The notes beneath the pieces were generated by a model. That model saw only the letters and a program-made list of their open reading frames with translations, ran no database searches and was not told the DNA's origin. From positions 1-64,000 of the forward strand of contig CAKSDE010000004.1 in assembly GCA_934444735.1 (NCBI GenBank): a DNA stretch of 64,000 nucleotides. The letters run 5' to 3'. Positions within the stretch are counted from its first letter, which is position 1. Each line of letters begins with the position of its first letter. The stretch comes from an uncultured Clostridia bacterium. GTDB lineage: Bacteria; Bacillota; Clostridia; UBA1381. Both the position numbers and the translations under genes were made by a program. Below, in pieces: positions 42,173-51,223 of this stretch.

Positions 42173-43534
42173 CTAAAACGGAATATTTTGCATATTTTTT
42201 AGAGTCGGAAAATCAATTTTGCCGTCGTTTATCTGCATAATTACCGCGTGTGCCGCCGCCTCGCCCAAAGAAAGCATCGTCCGTGAAAGACGTGCGCTCG
42301 ATGCGGCGATGTGCGAAAATGACGCGCCGCGGCAGCAGACGTACAGATTATCATACTCTTTCGGCAGCATACATGAAAAGGGTATGCCGTACGGATTTTC
42401 CAGCTCATTGCAGCCGCCGCTGCCGTGAGTGTCGCGCGCATGGTCGGCAAGTGCGATTATCTCATCGCGCCGCGCCTGATGCTCAAACCCTGCCAAAAGA
42501 TCGTTTTCGGTAAGTACATATCTTCCCTTAAGCCTGTAGCTTTCGCGTATTCCGGGCATCGGGAAAAGGTACATAAATTTATAGCCGCTCATGCCATAGT
42601 CGTTTTGCAGCCTGTTCCAGTAGGAGTAAACGAGCCTGCGGCATACTTCGTCGGCGCTGTCTTTGAGCTTTATGTAGTCCGAACCCTTTACGGTCGGGAG
42701 CATATTAACATTTATGTCACCGTTGGGGTAGAGATTAAAGCAGGATACCGTATTTTGCGGATAGGGTTCGGATTCGGGAAATCGGTCTTTATATGACGGA
42801 TCGTCCGTTTTGGTAACTCTGAATACGTAGCTTACGCCGTTTATGTCGGTCGGATCATTTTTTGAGGCGGAGGGCTCGCCGTATTCCTCTTTTGCCTCGG
42901 TCCCGATTGTTACATCACACCCGGCATCGCGCGCAAGTGCAATGTCGCCCGTTGCGTCGATAAAATAATCGGCGCTTATTTTTATTTCACGCTCCCTTTG
43001 CGATACGATTATATCGGTAATCCGATCTTGGGACTGTACCGATGAAATAAATTCCGTTTCGCAAAATACATGAGCGTTGTATTTTTTTAAAAGGCTCATC
43101 ATTGTATCAGCCATTGCTTTCGGCTCAAATTGAAATCGCCTGTAATTTTCGGATTTGCCGCCTGTCAGACTTATGCATCTTTTAAGCGTGTCGCTATAGT
43201 CGGCGTGAGCGTCTTTTACCGATAATCCCCAAGGGTAGCACGAAAAATCCGTGATGTCGGAATCGGGGATAAAAAGCCGTGAGTTGGGGACGGTTTTTGA
43301 TACCGCGGCGGCATCGGGGATTTTTGAGAGTGCGGAGAAAAGCTCACGGTGAACTTTTCCGCTTGCCACTCCCGGCTCCCAGCAGTTTACTCCTGCAAAT
43401 ACCGATGTTCCGCCGATTCCTTTGTTTTTCTCTATCAATATTACATTTATGCCGCCTTTGGCAAGCGTATATGCCGCGGCAAAGCCGCCCGAGCCGCCGC
43501 CGCAGACTACAGCCTGAGTTTTTATGTGTTCCAT
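42173..43534 (-). CDS. FAD-dependent oxidoreductase (FAD_oxidored, PF12831-like)
   Basis: A 453-aa flavoprotein of the same broad family as the gene at 13160. The FAD-binding loop GGGSGG is at residues 12-17, followed by VILIEKNKGIGGTSVFAG; DATGDIALARDAG and the C-terminal LYVCCRGASFSHIAASSARL fit the family. I chose ATG 43534, about 7 nt after GGGGTG; the longer in-frame start at 43594 would run through repeat element L5 and lacks a flavoprotein-like beginning. The substrate is unknown; homologues near glycan genes are common. It follows the PHP gene on the same strand, with L5 between them. Confidence 0.87.
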   Translation of the reverse strand: MEHIKTQAVVCGGGSGGFAAAYTLAKGGINVILIEKNKGIGGTSVFAGVNCWEPGVASGKVHRELFSALSKIPDAAAVSKTVPNSRLFIPDSDITDFSCYPWGLSVKDAHADYSDTLKRCISLTGGKSENYRRFQFEPKAMADTMMSLLKKYNAHVFCETEFISSVQSQDRITDIIVSQREREIKISADYFIDATGDIALARDAGCDVTIGTEAKEEYGEPSASKNDPTDINGVSYVFRVTKTDDPSYKDRFPESEPYPQNTVSCFNLYPNGDINVNMLPTVKGSDYIKLKDSADEVCRRLVYSYWNRLQNDYGMSGYKFMYLFPMPGIRESYRLKGRYVLTENDLLAGFEHQARRDEIIALADHARDTHGSGGCNELENPYGIPFSCMLPKEYDNLYVCCRGASFSHIAASSARLSRTMLSLGEAAAHAVIMQINDGKIDFPTLKNMQNIPF

Positions 43535-43558
43535 ACTATACACCCCATTTTTTAATAG

Positions 43559-43721
43559 GGGGATGTAAAAAAAGTCCGGATCGCAAAAGGGCAAATATTA
43601 TATAAAGTGCCGTAATGCCGAAAAATTTATGCCCCTTTGCTGCGAACAAACCGAACCTCGGAGTACACTTGTACGCCGTCGGGTTCGTTTTGTCCGTTCC
43701 GAATCTTTTTTTCCTATCCCC
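43559..43721 (+). repeat. Long structured repeat element L5
   Basis: Outer ends GGGGATGTAAAAAAAGTCCGG and TTCCGAATCTTTTTTTCC then TATCCCC. Hairpin 1: GCAAAAGGGCA (43583-43593) with TGCCCCTTTGC (43630-43640), one mismatch. Hairpin 2: ACAAACCGAAC (43646-43656) with GTTCGTTTTGT (43683-43693), one mismatch, around the core CTCGGAGTAC-ACTT-GTACGCCGTCGGG. This is the only long copy whose GATG end faces a gene start rather than a stop; it lies 78 bp downstream of the PHP gene and just upstream of the FAD gene. Confidence 0.87.
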
Positions 43722-43798
43722 GGATAGATATATACAAATTTACTTTCTACTATAGATTATAATCTGCGTGCCTAGGAGTGTGCAATACATTTTTTGCA

Positions 43799-44497
43799 CT
43801 ACTTTGTTTGTTCGTCTTTAAATATGCGCAGTTTTCCCGATTTCAGCTTGTCTATAAAATCCGCCTCGCTTTCTATCGGCGTATCCGAAACCATTGCGGC
43901 GAGATTTTTCTGAGCGCCTGCCGAGTGATTGTCCGAGCCGGCAGTCTTTATGAGCTTATATGCATCGGCAAAGCTGTCGGCAAGACTGTTTTCAAAGTCC
44001 GAATTGCAGGCGTTTTGCGTTTCGACCGCATGGATATGCTTTGGAAAAAGGCGCAGATACGGGGAATAAGGTCTGTCGCGGAAAGGATGTGCCTGGATAA
44101 TGAATGCGCCGTTTTCGGCAAAGAAGGTCAGCTGATCGGTGCGCGGCATATCCATAATTTCGGGGTGTTCTCTGTACCAATCGGGCGAAAGACCGTAGAT
44201 AAGAAAATCGGTTCCGCTGCATATGCCGTCGCTGTAGGTGGTTTCAATCCCGAAAAATACCTTGATGCCGAGCTCTTTGCCGATTTTCAGCGCGTCATAG
44301 TAATCGGAGAGGTAAAATTCGAGCTTTTCCCGGTATGGAAGGCTCCTGTCGATATCTATGTTGCCGTCTAAAAAGTGGTTGGTTATAAAAACGCCGTCAT
44401 AGCCTCTTTCTTTGTAAGCGGTAAGATTTTCGCGGACGTCTGCGCGTGCGCATTTACTCACCGGTGCGGTATGAAGGTGTGTTTCGTATTTATACAT
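43799..44497 (-). CDS. PHP-domain phosphoesterase-like protein
   Basis: A 232-aa metal-dependent hydrolase of the PHP family. The metal-binding motifs are present: ETHLHT at residues 5-10, a mid-chain GIETTYSD, QAHPFRD in the middle, and GSDNHSAG near residue 192. PHP proteins of this size include histidinol phosphatases and nucleotide or oligosaccharide-linked phosphoesterases; this one lacks any histidine-gene context. AGAGGGATT lies upstream of the ATG. It is divergent from the surface-glycan operon and upstream of the FAD oxidoreductase on its own strand. Confidence 0.87.
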   Translation of the reverse strand: MYKYETHLHTAPVSKCARADVRENLTAYKERGYDGVFITNHFLDGNIDIDRSLPYREKLEFYLSDYYDALKIGKELGIKVFFGIETTYSDGICSGTDFLIYGLSPDWYREHPEIMDMPRTDQLTFFAENGAFIIQAHPFRDRPYSPYLRLFPKHIHAVETQNACNSDFENSLADSFADAYKLIKTAGSDNHSAGAQKNLAAMVSDTPIESEADFIDKLKSGKLRIFKDEQTK

Positions 44498-44605
44498 TTT
44501 TTAATCCCTCTTTACAGTTTATTCAGTTTGATTATAGCATATTTAATCCACTTTTTCAAGCGTGAAAATATGTAATAAGAGCTTGTTTGGACACGGTTAT
44601 TCTGC

Positions 44606-44634
44606 TTGACAAAGAGTATGTGTTGTGCTATAAT
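44606..44634 (+). promoter_or_regulatory. Consensus vegetative promoter of the glycan operon
   Basis: TTGACA (44606-44611), 17-nt spacer, TATAAT (44629-44634): an exact SigA-type match, about 125 nt before the first operon start. Confidence 0.9.
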
Positions 44635-44639
44635 TAAAA

Positions 44640-44750
44640 CGATAGTTTTACGTTTTTGAAGGTTTGGTCGGAAATAGTGAATAAATCCGGGGGTTAGCAC
44701 CCCGATCCCTCTGTAAAGATGCGGAGGGGAATTGTAAGTTTTTTTTAAGG
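44640..44750 (+). promoter_or_regulatory. Structured leader of the glycan operon
   Basis: Between the promoter and the first gene the transcript would carry two short hairpins: CGGGG-GTTAGCA-CCCCG (about 44689-44705) and TCCCTC...GAGGGG (about 44708-44731), followed after about 8 nt by a run of eight T residues and then the ribosome site AAGGAG. This could be an attenuator or a riboswitch-like leader. It matches no class I know (not T-box, c-di-GMP-I, purine or TPP). Confidence 0.4.
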
Positions 44751-44758
44751 AGAAATTA

Positions 44759-45751
44759 ATGAGAGGATATGAGGTTGACGTTCCGGTAAGGGTGATGCTG
44801 TGGACACGCCCGGAATGTCTTAAAGAGCAGTTCGAGGTATTGAAAAAAGCGGCACCGAGTATTCTTTTCCTTGTTTCGGACGGAGGAAGAAACCCGGAGG
44901 AAAAGAAGAAAATAGAAGAGAGCCGTAAAATATTTGAGAATATCGATTGGGAGTGTACGGTACATAAGCTCTATTTTGATGAAAATCAGGGTATGTATAA
45001 AATGATGAGCTACACGAAGGAATTTATATGGTCGCGTGTGGACAGATGTATATTTTTGGAGGACGACTATATACCTGCCGTTTCGTTTTTCAGGTTTTGC
45101 GCCGAGCTTTTGGAAAAATATAAGGACGATGAGCGAATACATATGATTACCGGGCATAACCCGTTTCTTACATATGATGATGCCGCACCGAACGATTACT
45201 TTTTTACCGAGAACGGCTGGTCTGTCTGGGGTACGGCGCGTTGGCGCAGGAGCGAGATAAACCGCGAATATCCTTTTGATTATGCCGATAACGAATATAT
45301 AAAGCGCTGCATTAAGAGTAATATGAACGATTTTTGGAATAAGAAGGTGGAGGGGTACTGCAATGGAAAGCTTGTAGATAATCATGTTCCGGGCGGAGAA
45401 TATTTCTGCGCGGTAAACAGTGTACTTTTTCACAGATTGACGATAGTGCCGACAAAAAATATGATAAAGAATATAGGATATATAGGAGCCCATGCGTCGA
45501 TTACGGATATAAAAAAAGCGCCGTCATATTTCGGGCAGCAGACCTTTGAGACAGAGTTCCCGATAAAGCACCCGAAGTATGTGATAGACGATAAATATTA
45601 CAGTGAAAAATATGACAAGCTTTTGGGACATGAAAAGAAAAATCCGGTAGGCGTTTTTTTGTGGAGAGTATGCCATTTTATAAAGCTTATTTTTACCGGA
45701 AAGGCAATTGCGGCAGTGAAATCTAAATTTGAGAAGGTGGAAGAAAAGTGA
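44759..45751 (+). CDS. GT-A-fold glycosyltransferase-like protein (HlpA-like)
   Basis: The first gene of the surface-glycan operon, 330 aa. The N-terminal ~120 residues form a GT-A-type fold, with VRVMLWTRPECLKEQFEVLK at the start and the metal/nucleotide-binding LEDDY at 100-104, and then TGHNPF and a GWSVWGTARWRR motif. Proteins of this kind are annotated as glycosyltransferases or as hemolytic protein HlpA-like. No membrane segment is seen, except a hydrophobic stretch near the C-terminus (PVGVFLWRVCHFIKLIFTG) that could dock to the membrane. AAGGAG precedes the ATG. It overlaps the flippase gene by 4 nt (GTGA). Confidence 0.83.
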   Translation: MRGYEVDVPVRVMLWTRPECLKEQFEVLKKAAPSILFLVSDGGRNPEEKKKIEESRKIFENIDWECTVHKLYFDENQGMYKMMSYTKEFIWSRVDRCIFLEDDYIPAVSFFRFCAELLEKYKDDERIHMITGHNPFLTYDDAAPNDYFFTENGWSVWGTARWRRSEINREYPFDYADNEYIKRCIKSNMNDFWNKKVEGYCNGKLVDNHVPGGEYFCAVNSVLFHRLTIVPTKNMIKNIGYIGAHASITDIKKAPSYFGQQTFETEFPIKHPKYVIDDKYYSEKYDKLLGHEKKNPVGVFLWRVCHFIKLIFTGKAIAAVKSKFEKVEEK

Positions 45752-47205
45752 ATGATAATACGGTAAAACAGCGTGCCGTTACGGGATTTATATGGAGATT
45801 TTGCCAAAATGCCGGGACACAGTTTGTTAATTTTATGGTATCGATAGTTCTGGCAAGAATACTTATGCCTGCCGATTACGGCTTGGTTGCGATGATAACG
45901 GTATTTATCAATATCGCAATGGTGTTTATAAATACGGGATTTTCCTCATCAATCGTACAGAAAAAGGACTTATCCGAGACCGACAAAAGCACGATGTTTT
46001 TTGCAAGTGTGCTTATGGGTGTGATACTTTATGCGGTATTGTTCTTCTCGGCGCCGGCGATCTCTGTATTTTATAAGCAGCCGCGGCTCTGCGAGCTTTT
46101 GCGGATAGAGGGACTGCTGGTTTTGATATGCTCTTTTTATTCGGTTCACCAGGCGCTTGTAATAAGAAATCTTGAATTTAAAAAAAGCTTTATGGCAAGC
46201 CTTGCCGGGACGGTAGTGCACGGCATTTCAGGTATAACTATGGCGCTTTTGGGCTTTGAGGTGTGGGCGCTGGTTTTTTCAACGCTTTTGGATTATACGG
46301 TGTGCGCAATTGTTATGTGGATTGTGGTGAAATGGCGGCCGAAGCTTGTTTTTGCACCGAAATCCTTTAAATCCATGTTTTCATTCAGCTTTAAGATACT
46401 CATCTCGGGACTTATAGATTCGATTTTCAACAATATCAGATCGATTATAATAGGCAGACAGTACTCAAGCGCAGACCTGGCATACTATAACAGAGGCTAC
46501 CAGTTCCCGACGCTTATAATGAGCCACGTAGACGGCTCTATGACGACGGTTTTGTTTTCATCGCTGTCGAAATTCCAGTCGAACTGGGAGGAGGGCTTGC
46601 ACGTTTTAAGGCGTGCGATGCGTACAAGTATATTTATCTGCGCACCGCTTATGGCAGGAATGTTTGCGGTGTCAAAGCCGATGATTCTCCTGCTTTTAAC
46701 CGATAAGTGGGCAGACAGCGTTCAGTATGTGCGTATGGTTTGCGTAATCTGTATTTTCTGGCCGCTTACGGCACAAAGACACGCGCTTAATTCACTCGGC
46801 AAAAGCGGAGTATCGCTGACGCTTAATATAGTCGGCAAGATTATGGCGCTTGCGGCGATATTTGCGACATACCGTATAAGCGTGCGTGTGATGATTATGA
46901 GCACGATTGCGACATCGTTTGTCTCGGCGGTTATAGGAATGATTGTATACAGCAAGCATCTTAACTATTCGGTAAAACAGCAGCTTACAGATGTTGTGCC
47001 GTCGCTTTTGCTTGCGGCGTTTATGGGAGTCTGCGTGTGGTGCGTGCAGCTTTTGAATCTGCCGCCCGCTGCGACATTGCTTATTCAGCTGCCTGTCGGA
47101 TTTATCGTATATGCCGGACTGGCAAAGCTTTTAAAATTCGAGAGCTTTGATTTTGCACTGAACCTTGTAAAGGGAATTATTATGAAAAAGAAGGCGCAGA
47201 GCTGA
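45748..47205 (+). CDS. Polysaccharide flippase (Wzx/MATE-like, Polysacc_synt family)
   Basis: A 485-aa integral membrane protein with about 14 membrane segments, starting with the family pattern AVTGFIWRFCQNAGTQFVNF and MPADYGLVAMITVF. It is predicted to move lipid-linked glycan units across the membrane (WzxC-like). The GTG start overlaps the upstream stop as GTGA, with GGTGG nearby upstream, so it is translationally coupled to the glycosyltransferase. A basic C-terminal tail (KGIIMKKKAQS) lies in the cytoplasm. No polymerase (Wzy) gene is in this operon. Confidence 0.92.
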   Translation: MNDNTVKQRAVTGFIWRFCQNAGTQFVNFMVSIVLARILMPADYGLVAMITVFINIAMVFINTGFSSSIVQKKDLSETDKSTMFFASVLMGVILYAVLFFSAPAISVFYKQPRLCELLRIEGLLVLICSFYSVHQALVIRNLEFKKSFMASLAGTVVHGISGITMALLGFEVWALVFSTLLDYTVCAIVMWIVVKWRPKLVFAPKSFKSMFSFSFKILISGLIDSIFNNIRSIIIGRQYSSADLAYYNRGYQFPTLIMSHVDGSMTTVLFSSLSKFQSNWEEGLHVLRRAMRTSIFICAPLMAGMFAVSKPMILLLLTDKWADSVQYVRMVCVICIFWPLTAQRHALNSLGKSGVSLTLNIVGKIMALAAIFATYRISVRVMIMSTIATSFVSAVIGMIVYSKHLNYSVKQQLTDVVPSLLLAAFMGVCVWCVQLLNLPPAATLLIQLPVGFIVYAGLAKLLKFESFDFALNLVKGIIMKKKAQS

Positions 47206-47636
47206 TGAGAGCGGAAGTTATAGAAGAATTTTTAAGAGCGGTGGATAAAAGCTTTCCCGTCGCCTTATCCGAAAAACAGGATCTGCACGAATTTTCAAAA
47301 AAGCTCCATACCCGTGCGACTGTATGCGCCGAGGAAAACGGCGGAAAGATTTTGAGCATGGTTTGCGGATATACCGATAATGTAATCGAAAACCGCGGAT
47401 ATATAAGTGTTGTTGCAACGCGAAAAGAGGCGGAGGGCAGAGGATATGCCAAAAAGCTTGTGGGCGAATTTTTGGAGATTGCCCGGGAAAAAGGGCTTTC
47501 GGCGGTGCATTTGTACGCGGCACCCGAAAATACGAGGGCGGTCGGAATGTACAAAAGCATGGGATTTTCGGAATGGAAGCCCAAAAACGAGCCGCGCCCC
47601 GGGGATATGCACCTTATATATGTTTTTGAAAATTGA
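47205..47636 (+). CDS. GNAT-family N-acetyltransferase
   Basis: A 143-aa acyl-CoA-dependent N-acetyltransferase. The acetyl-CoA binding loop EAEGRGYAKKLV (about 74-85) and the downstream LYAAPENTRAVGMYKSMGF are the GNAT A and B motifs. The start overlaps the flippase stop by one base (TGATG). In a dTDP-sugar operon with an aminotransferase, acetylation of a sugar amine, as WecD does for dTDP-Fuc4N, is the likeliest role (inference); a protein or metabolite acetylase is possible. Confidence 0.87.
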   Translation: MRAEVIEEFLRAVDKSFPVALSEKQDLHEFSKKLHTRATVCAEENGGKILSMVCGYTDNVIENRGYISVVATRKEAEGRGYAKKLVGEFLEIAREKGLSAVHLYAAPENTRAVGMYKSMGFSEWKPKNEPRPGDMHLIYVFEN

Positions 47637-47653
47637 TAGGAATGAGGACTTTT

Positions 47654-48667
47654 ATGAATGTACTTTTAACATCGGTAGGACGAAGAGCGTATATGGTAAA
47701 ATATTTTAAGAATGCCGTGGGAGAGTCGGGTAAGGTGTATGCCTCAAATTCCGATGATAAAACATCGGCATTTAACTATGCGGACGGATCGGTTATAACG
47801 CCTCTTATATATGATGAGAAATACATACCCTTTCTTCTGAATTACTGTAAGAAGAAAAAAATAGATATTTTGGTATCGCTTTTCGATATTGATCTGCCGG
47901 TTCTGGCAGGAAATAAAGAAAAATTTGCCGAGATAGGAACAAAAGTTATCGTGTCCGATCGGGGGATTATAAATATATGCAACGATAAATGGAAAACATA
48001 CACATTTTTAAAAGAAAACGGCTTTGCAGTGCCGAAAACATACCTTAGCCTAAAGAGTGTGATGTATGCGATCGATAACGGAGAGATGCACTATCCCGTT
48101 GTCGTAAAGCCGAGATTCGGCTGCGGCTCTATCGCACTGTCGATTGCCGAGGACGAAATGGCACTTTTGTATTATTTCAGACGAAATACGCGCACGATAA
48201 ATAAATCATATCTAAAATATGAATCGGCGGCAGAGGAAGAAAAGATAATCTATCAGGAGATGCTCCCGGGAGAGGAGTACGGCGCGGATATAATAAATGA
48301 TTTGGACGGTAACACAAAAGCGGTGAATATCCGAAAAAAAGTGGCAATGCGCGCAGGCGAGACAGATATTGCCGAGCTTTGTAAAAACGAAAGGATTGAA
48401 TCCGAACTGGTGCGGTTGGGAAGGCTTACCCGACATATTGCAAATATGGACGTGGACATCTTTTTTGACGGAAAAACACCTTACATATTGGAGATGAACG
48501 CGCGTTTCGGCGGCGGATATCCGTTTTCGCATATGGGCGGCTGCGATCTTCCGCAGGCGATTGTCAATTGGGTAAAAGGAGACGCCGTTCCCGATGAAAT
48601 GTTAAAGTCGAAAACGGGGATAAAGGGATATAAAGAAATTGAAATAAAAAGCGAGGGACTAAAGTGA
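47654..48667 (+). CDS. ATP-grasp-domain ligase
   Basis: A 337-aa ATP-grasp enzyme. The N-terminal ~100 residues are a Rossmann-like pre-ATP-grasp domain (NVLLTSVGRRAYMVKYFK, similar to the carbamoyl-phosphate-synthase large-chain type). The ATP-grasp core has VVVKPRFGCGS (about 145-155), YQEMLPGEEYGADI and the metal-binding YILEMNARFGGG. Such enzymes form carboxylate-amine or -thiol bonds; in glycan clusters they may add amino acids to sugars. I chose ATG 47654 after TGAGGA; the earlier ATG at 47633 has no suitable site. It overlaps the next gene as GTGA. Confidence 0.85.
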   Translation: MNVLLTSVGRRAYMVKYFKNAVGESGKVYASNSDDKTSAFNYADGSVITPLIYDEKYIPFLLNYCKKKKIDILVSLFDIDLPVLAGNKEKFAEIGTKVIVSDRGIINICNDKWKTYTFLKENGFAVPKTYLSLKSVMYAIDNGEMHYPVVVKPRFGCGSIALSIAEDEMALLYYFRRNTRTINKSYLKYESAAEEEKIIYQEMLPGEEYGADIINDLDGNTKAVNIRKKVAMRAGETDIAELCKNERIESELVRLGRLTRHIANMDVDIFFDGKTPYILEMNARFGGGYPFSHMGGCDLPQAIVNWVKGDAVPDEMLKSKTGIKGYKEIEIKSEGLK

Positions 48668-49209
48668 AGATTATATCTACCGAAATTGATGAAGTAAAAA
48701 TTATTGAACCGAGAGTTTTTAATGATGACCGCGGATTTTTCTATGAAACCTTTAACATAAAAGCTCTTAAGGAAAATGGCATAGATTTTACGCCTATACA
48801 GGAAAACTGTGCATTTTCCCTGAAAAAAGGGACAATAAGAGGATTGCATTTTCAGAACAATCCTATGGCGCAGGCGAAAATTATACGCTGCACAAAAGGG
48901 CGCGTAACAGACTATGCGATTGATATGAGAAAAAATTCGCCGACCTATCTTAAATATGTTTCGGCGGAGCTGTCTGCCGAAAATAAGCTTCAGTTTTACC
49001 TGCCGCGCGGCTTTGCTCATGGGGTTATATCGTTAGAGGACGATACTGTGATAGAATACTTTGCGGATAATCCTTACAGCCCGGAAAATGACCGCTCGGT
49101 AAGATATAACGATCCGGATATAAATATAGACTGGGGAACGGATCGCCTTATTTTGTCCGATAAGGATAAAAACGCACCCTTTGTGAGTGAATGTGATTGT
49201 AATTTTTAA
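48664..49209 (+). CDS. rmlC: dTDP-4-dehydrorhamnose 3,5-epimerase-like protein
   Basis: A cupin-type epimerase of 181 aa acting on dTDP-4-keto-6-deoxy-D-glucose. RGLHFQ at residues 59-64 holds the catalytic base H62; FYLPRGFAHG (111-120) and the YSPENDRSVRYNDPDINIDW end are family hallmarks. GTG start with GAGGGA before it, overlapping the ATP-grasp gene by 4 nt. An RmlC homologue without an rmlD gene but next to an aminotransferase suggests the product is diverted to an amino sugar; a 3,4-ketoisomerase role (FdtA/QdtA type) is less likely, as RmlC motifs are intact. Confidence 0.9.
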   Translation: MKIISTEIDEVKIIEPRVFNDDRGFFYETFNIKALKENGIDFTPIQENCAFSLKKGTIRGLHFQNNPMAQAKIIRCTKGRVTDYAIDMRKNSPTYLKYVSAELSAENKLQFYLPRGFAHGVISLEDDTVIEYFADNPYSPENDRSVRYNDPDINIDWGTDRLILSDKDKNAPFVSECDCNF

Positions 49210-49231
49210 AAATAAATTGGAGGAATAAAAA

Positions 49232-50335
49232 ATGGAAAACAAAAGAATTAATGTTACACGTTCATCAATGCCGACATACGAGGAATATTGCGAGGAAATA
49301 AAAGAGCTGTGGGACAGCAGATGGCTTTCAAACAGAGGCGCAAAACACAAGCAGTTTGAAAAACAGCTTCAGGAATATCTGATGGCGAAAAATGTGGCGC
49401 TTTTTGCAAACGGTCACGTTGCGCTTGAGGTTGCTATCGACGCATTTGATTTAAAAGGCGAGGTTATAACAACGCCTTACACGCACTGCTCAACAACACA
49501 TTCCATCGCAAGAAACGGACTTACCCCGGTATTCTGCGATATTAATGACGTTGATTATACGATAAATGCCGAGAAAATCGAAGATCTGATAACCGAGAAC
49601 ACCTGTGCGATTGTTGCGACTCACGTGTACGGCTGTGTGTGCGATGTTAAAGCGATTGAGAAAATTGCGAAAAAGCACAATCTTAAAGTGATTTATGATG
49701 CGGCGCACGCATTCGGTGTAACGATTGACGGAAAAGGAATCTCCGACTACGGCGACGCGTCAATGTTCAGCTGTCATGCTACAAAGGTTTTCCATACAAT
49801 TGAGGGCGGTATAACCGTCTTTAACGATGAGGAGGCTTTCTCAAAAATCGATCAGCTGACAAACTTCGGTTTTACAAGCAACGAAACCGTTAAATACATA
49901 AGCACAAATGCCCGAATGAATGAATTTGAGGCGGCAATGGGTATATGCAATTTAAGACATATTGACGGTGAAATCGAAAAGAGAAAAGCTGCGGTTGACC
50001 GTTACGAGGAAAGATTGCAGGGAGTTAAGGGTATCAAGCTTATTGCACCGCAAAAGGGCATAACGAGAAATTATTCGTACTTCCCGGTATTTTTTGACGG
50101 ATATAAAATGGACAGAAACGAAGTTCAGAAGATTTTGGCAGATAATAATATCTTTGCGAGAAAGTATTTTTATCCGCTTACAAATGAGCTTGAATGTTAT
50201 ACCGAAAAATACGGTTTCTCGGTAAAGGATACGCCGGTTGCAAAGCACGCTGCCGAAACGGTTCTGACACTGCCGCTTTTTGCGGACCTTACAACGGAAG
50301 ATGTTGACAGAATTTGTGATATAATTTTGAAATAA
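49232..50335 (+). CDS. DegT/DnrJ/EryC1/StrS sugar aminotransferase
   Basis: PLP-dependent aminotransferase of a keto sugar nucleotide, 367 aa. The PLP lysine lies in SCHATKVFHTIEGG (about residue 184), the pyridine-pairing aspartate in YDAAHAFG (about 155), and the N-terminal GHVALEVAI replaces the more usual SGTxAL. The HATKVF pattern is like that of VioA/WecE-type C4 aminotransferases of dTDP-4-keto-6-deoxyglucose, so dTDP-4-amino-4,6-dideoxy sugar is the probable product (inference). GGAGG precedes the ATG; 22 nt after rmlC. Confidence 0.9.
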   Translation: MENKRINVTRSSMPTYEEYCEEIKELWDSRWLSNRGAKHKQFEKQLQEYLMAKNVALFANGHVALEVAIDAFDLKGEVITTPYTHCSTTHSIARNGLTPVFCDINDVDYTINAEKIEDLITENTCAIVATHVYGCVCDVKAIEKIAKKHNLKVIYDAAHAFGVTIDGKGISDYGDASMFSCHATKVFHTIEGGITVFNDEEAFSKIDQLTNFGFTSNETVKYISTNARMNEFEAAMGICNLRHIDGEIEKRKAAVDRYEERLQGVKGIKLIAPQKGITRNYSYFPVFFDGYKMDRNEVQKILADNNIFARKYFYPLTNELECYTEKYGFSVKDTPVAKHAAETVLTLPLFADLTTEDVDRICDIILK

Positions 50336-50347
50336 AGGGTGATTTTA

Positions 50348-51217
50348 ATGAAAGGTATAATTTTAGCAGGCGGCAGGGGAACGCGCCTTTACCCGATGAC
50401 AAAGGCTGTATCAAAGCAGCTCTTGCCGATTTACGATAAACCGCTTATATATTATCCTCTTTCTATGCTTCTTCTGGCAGGGATAAGAGAGATACTTATT
50501 ATATCGACTCCCGAGGACACGCCGAATTATGAAAAGCTTTTAGGGGACGGAAAAAGGATCGGCGTAAAAATAGAATATAAGGTTCAGGACGAGCCGCGCG
50601 GTCTTGCCGATGCGTTTATTCTCGGCGCTGATTTTATCGGCAGCGACAATGTATGCCTTATACTGGGTGATAATGTGTTTTACGGTCAAAATATGAGCAA
50701 GCTTTTGTGGAAAGCGTGCGAGAGAAAGACCGGCGCGACAATTTTCGGCTATCCGGTAAAGGACGCGCGCGCATTCGGTGTGGTTGAGTTTGATGAGAAT
50801 AACAAGGTTATATCCATTGAAGAAAAGCCGGAGCATCCGAAGTCTAAATATGCCGTACCGGGACTTTATTTTTACGATAACAGAGTTGTGGAGATAGCAA
50901 AGAACATAAAGCCTTCCGCGCGCGGTGAAATTGAGATTACGGCGGTTAATAATGTATATCTTGAAATGGGCGAGCTGAATGTTGAGCTTTTGGGAAGAGG
51001 TGTCGCATGGCTCGATACCGGAACACCCGAGGGTATGCTAAAAGCCGCGGAATATGTGGAGGCTGTTCAGTCAAGACAGGGTTTTTATATGTCATGTATA
51101 GAGGAGATTGCCTACAGGCGCGGCTTTATTACGGCAAAAGAACTTGAAAAGCTCGGCGAAGAGCTTAAAATGACAGATTACGGCCGCTATCTTATCGAAA
51201 TAGCGAACGAAATATAG
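50348..51217 (+). CDS. rmlA: Glucose-1-phosphate thymidylyltransferase
   Basis: Makes dTDP-glucose from dTTP and glucose 1-phosphate, the entry step for the dTDP-sugars of this operon. The 289-aa protein has LAGGRGTRLYPMT (residues 6-18), KPLIYYPLSML and the LGDNVFYG and EKPEHPKS motifs of short-form RmlA. I chose ATG 50348, 6 nt after AGGGTG, instead of the GTG at 50339 that overlaps this site. 12 nt after the aminotransferase gene. Confidence 0.95.
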   Translation: MKGIILAGGRGTRLYPMTKAVSKQLLPIYDKPLIYYPLSMLLLAGIREILIISTPEDTPNYEKLLGDGKRIGVKIEYKVQDEPRGLADAFILGADFIGSDNVCLILGDNVFYGQNMSKLLWKACERKTGATIFGYPVKDARAFGVVEFDENNKVISIEEKPEHPKSKYAVPGLYFYDNRVVEIAKNIKPSARGEIEITAVNNVYLEMGELNVELLGRGVAWLDTGTPEGMLKAAEYVEAVQSRQGFYMSCIEEIAYRRGFITAKELEKLGEELKMTDYGRYLIEIANEI

Positions 51218-51223
51218 AGAGGA

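Noticed and set aside
43778..44371. 197-aa plus-strand reading frame
   Set aside because: Antisense to the PHP gene, whose metal-binding motifs are intact on the other strand.
44756..45493. 245-aa minus-strand reading frame
   Set aside because: Antisense to the glycosyltransferase gene that has a consensus promoter, ribosome site and operon context.
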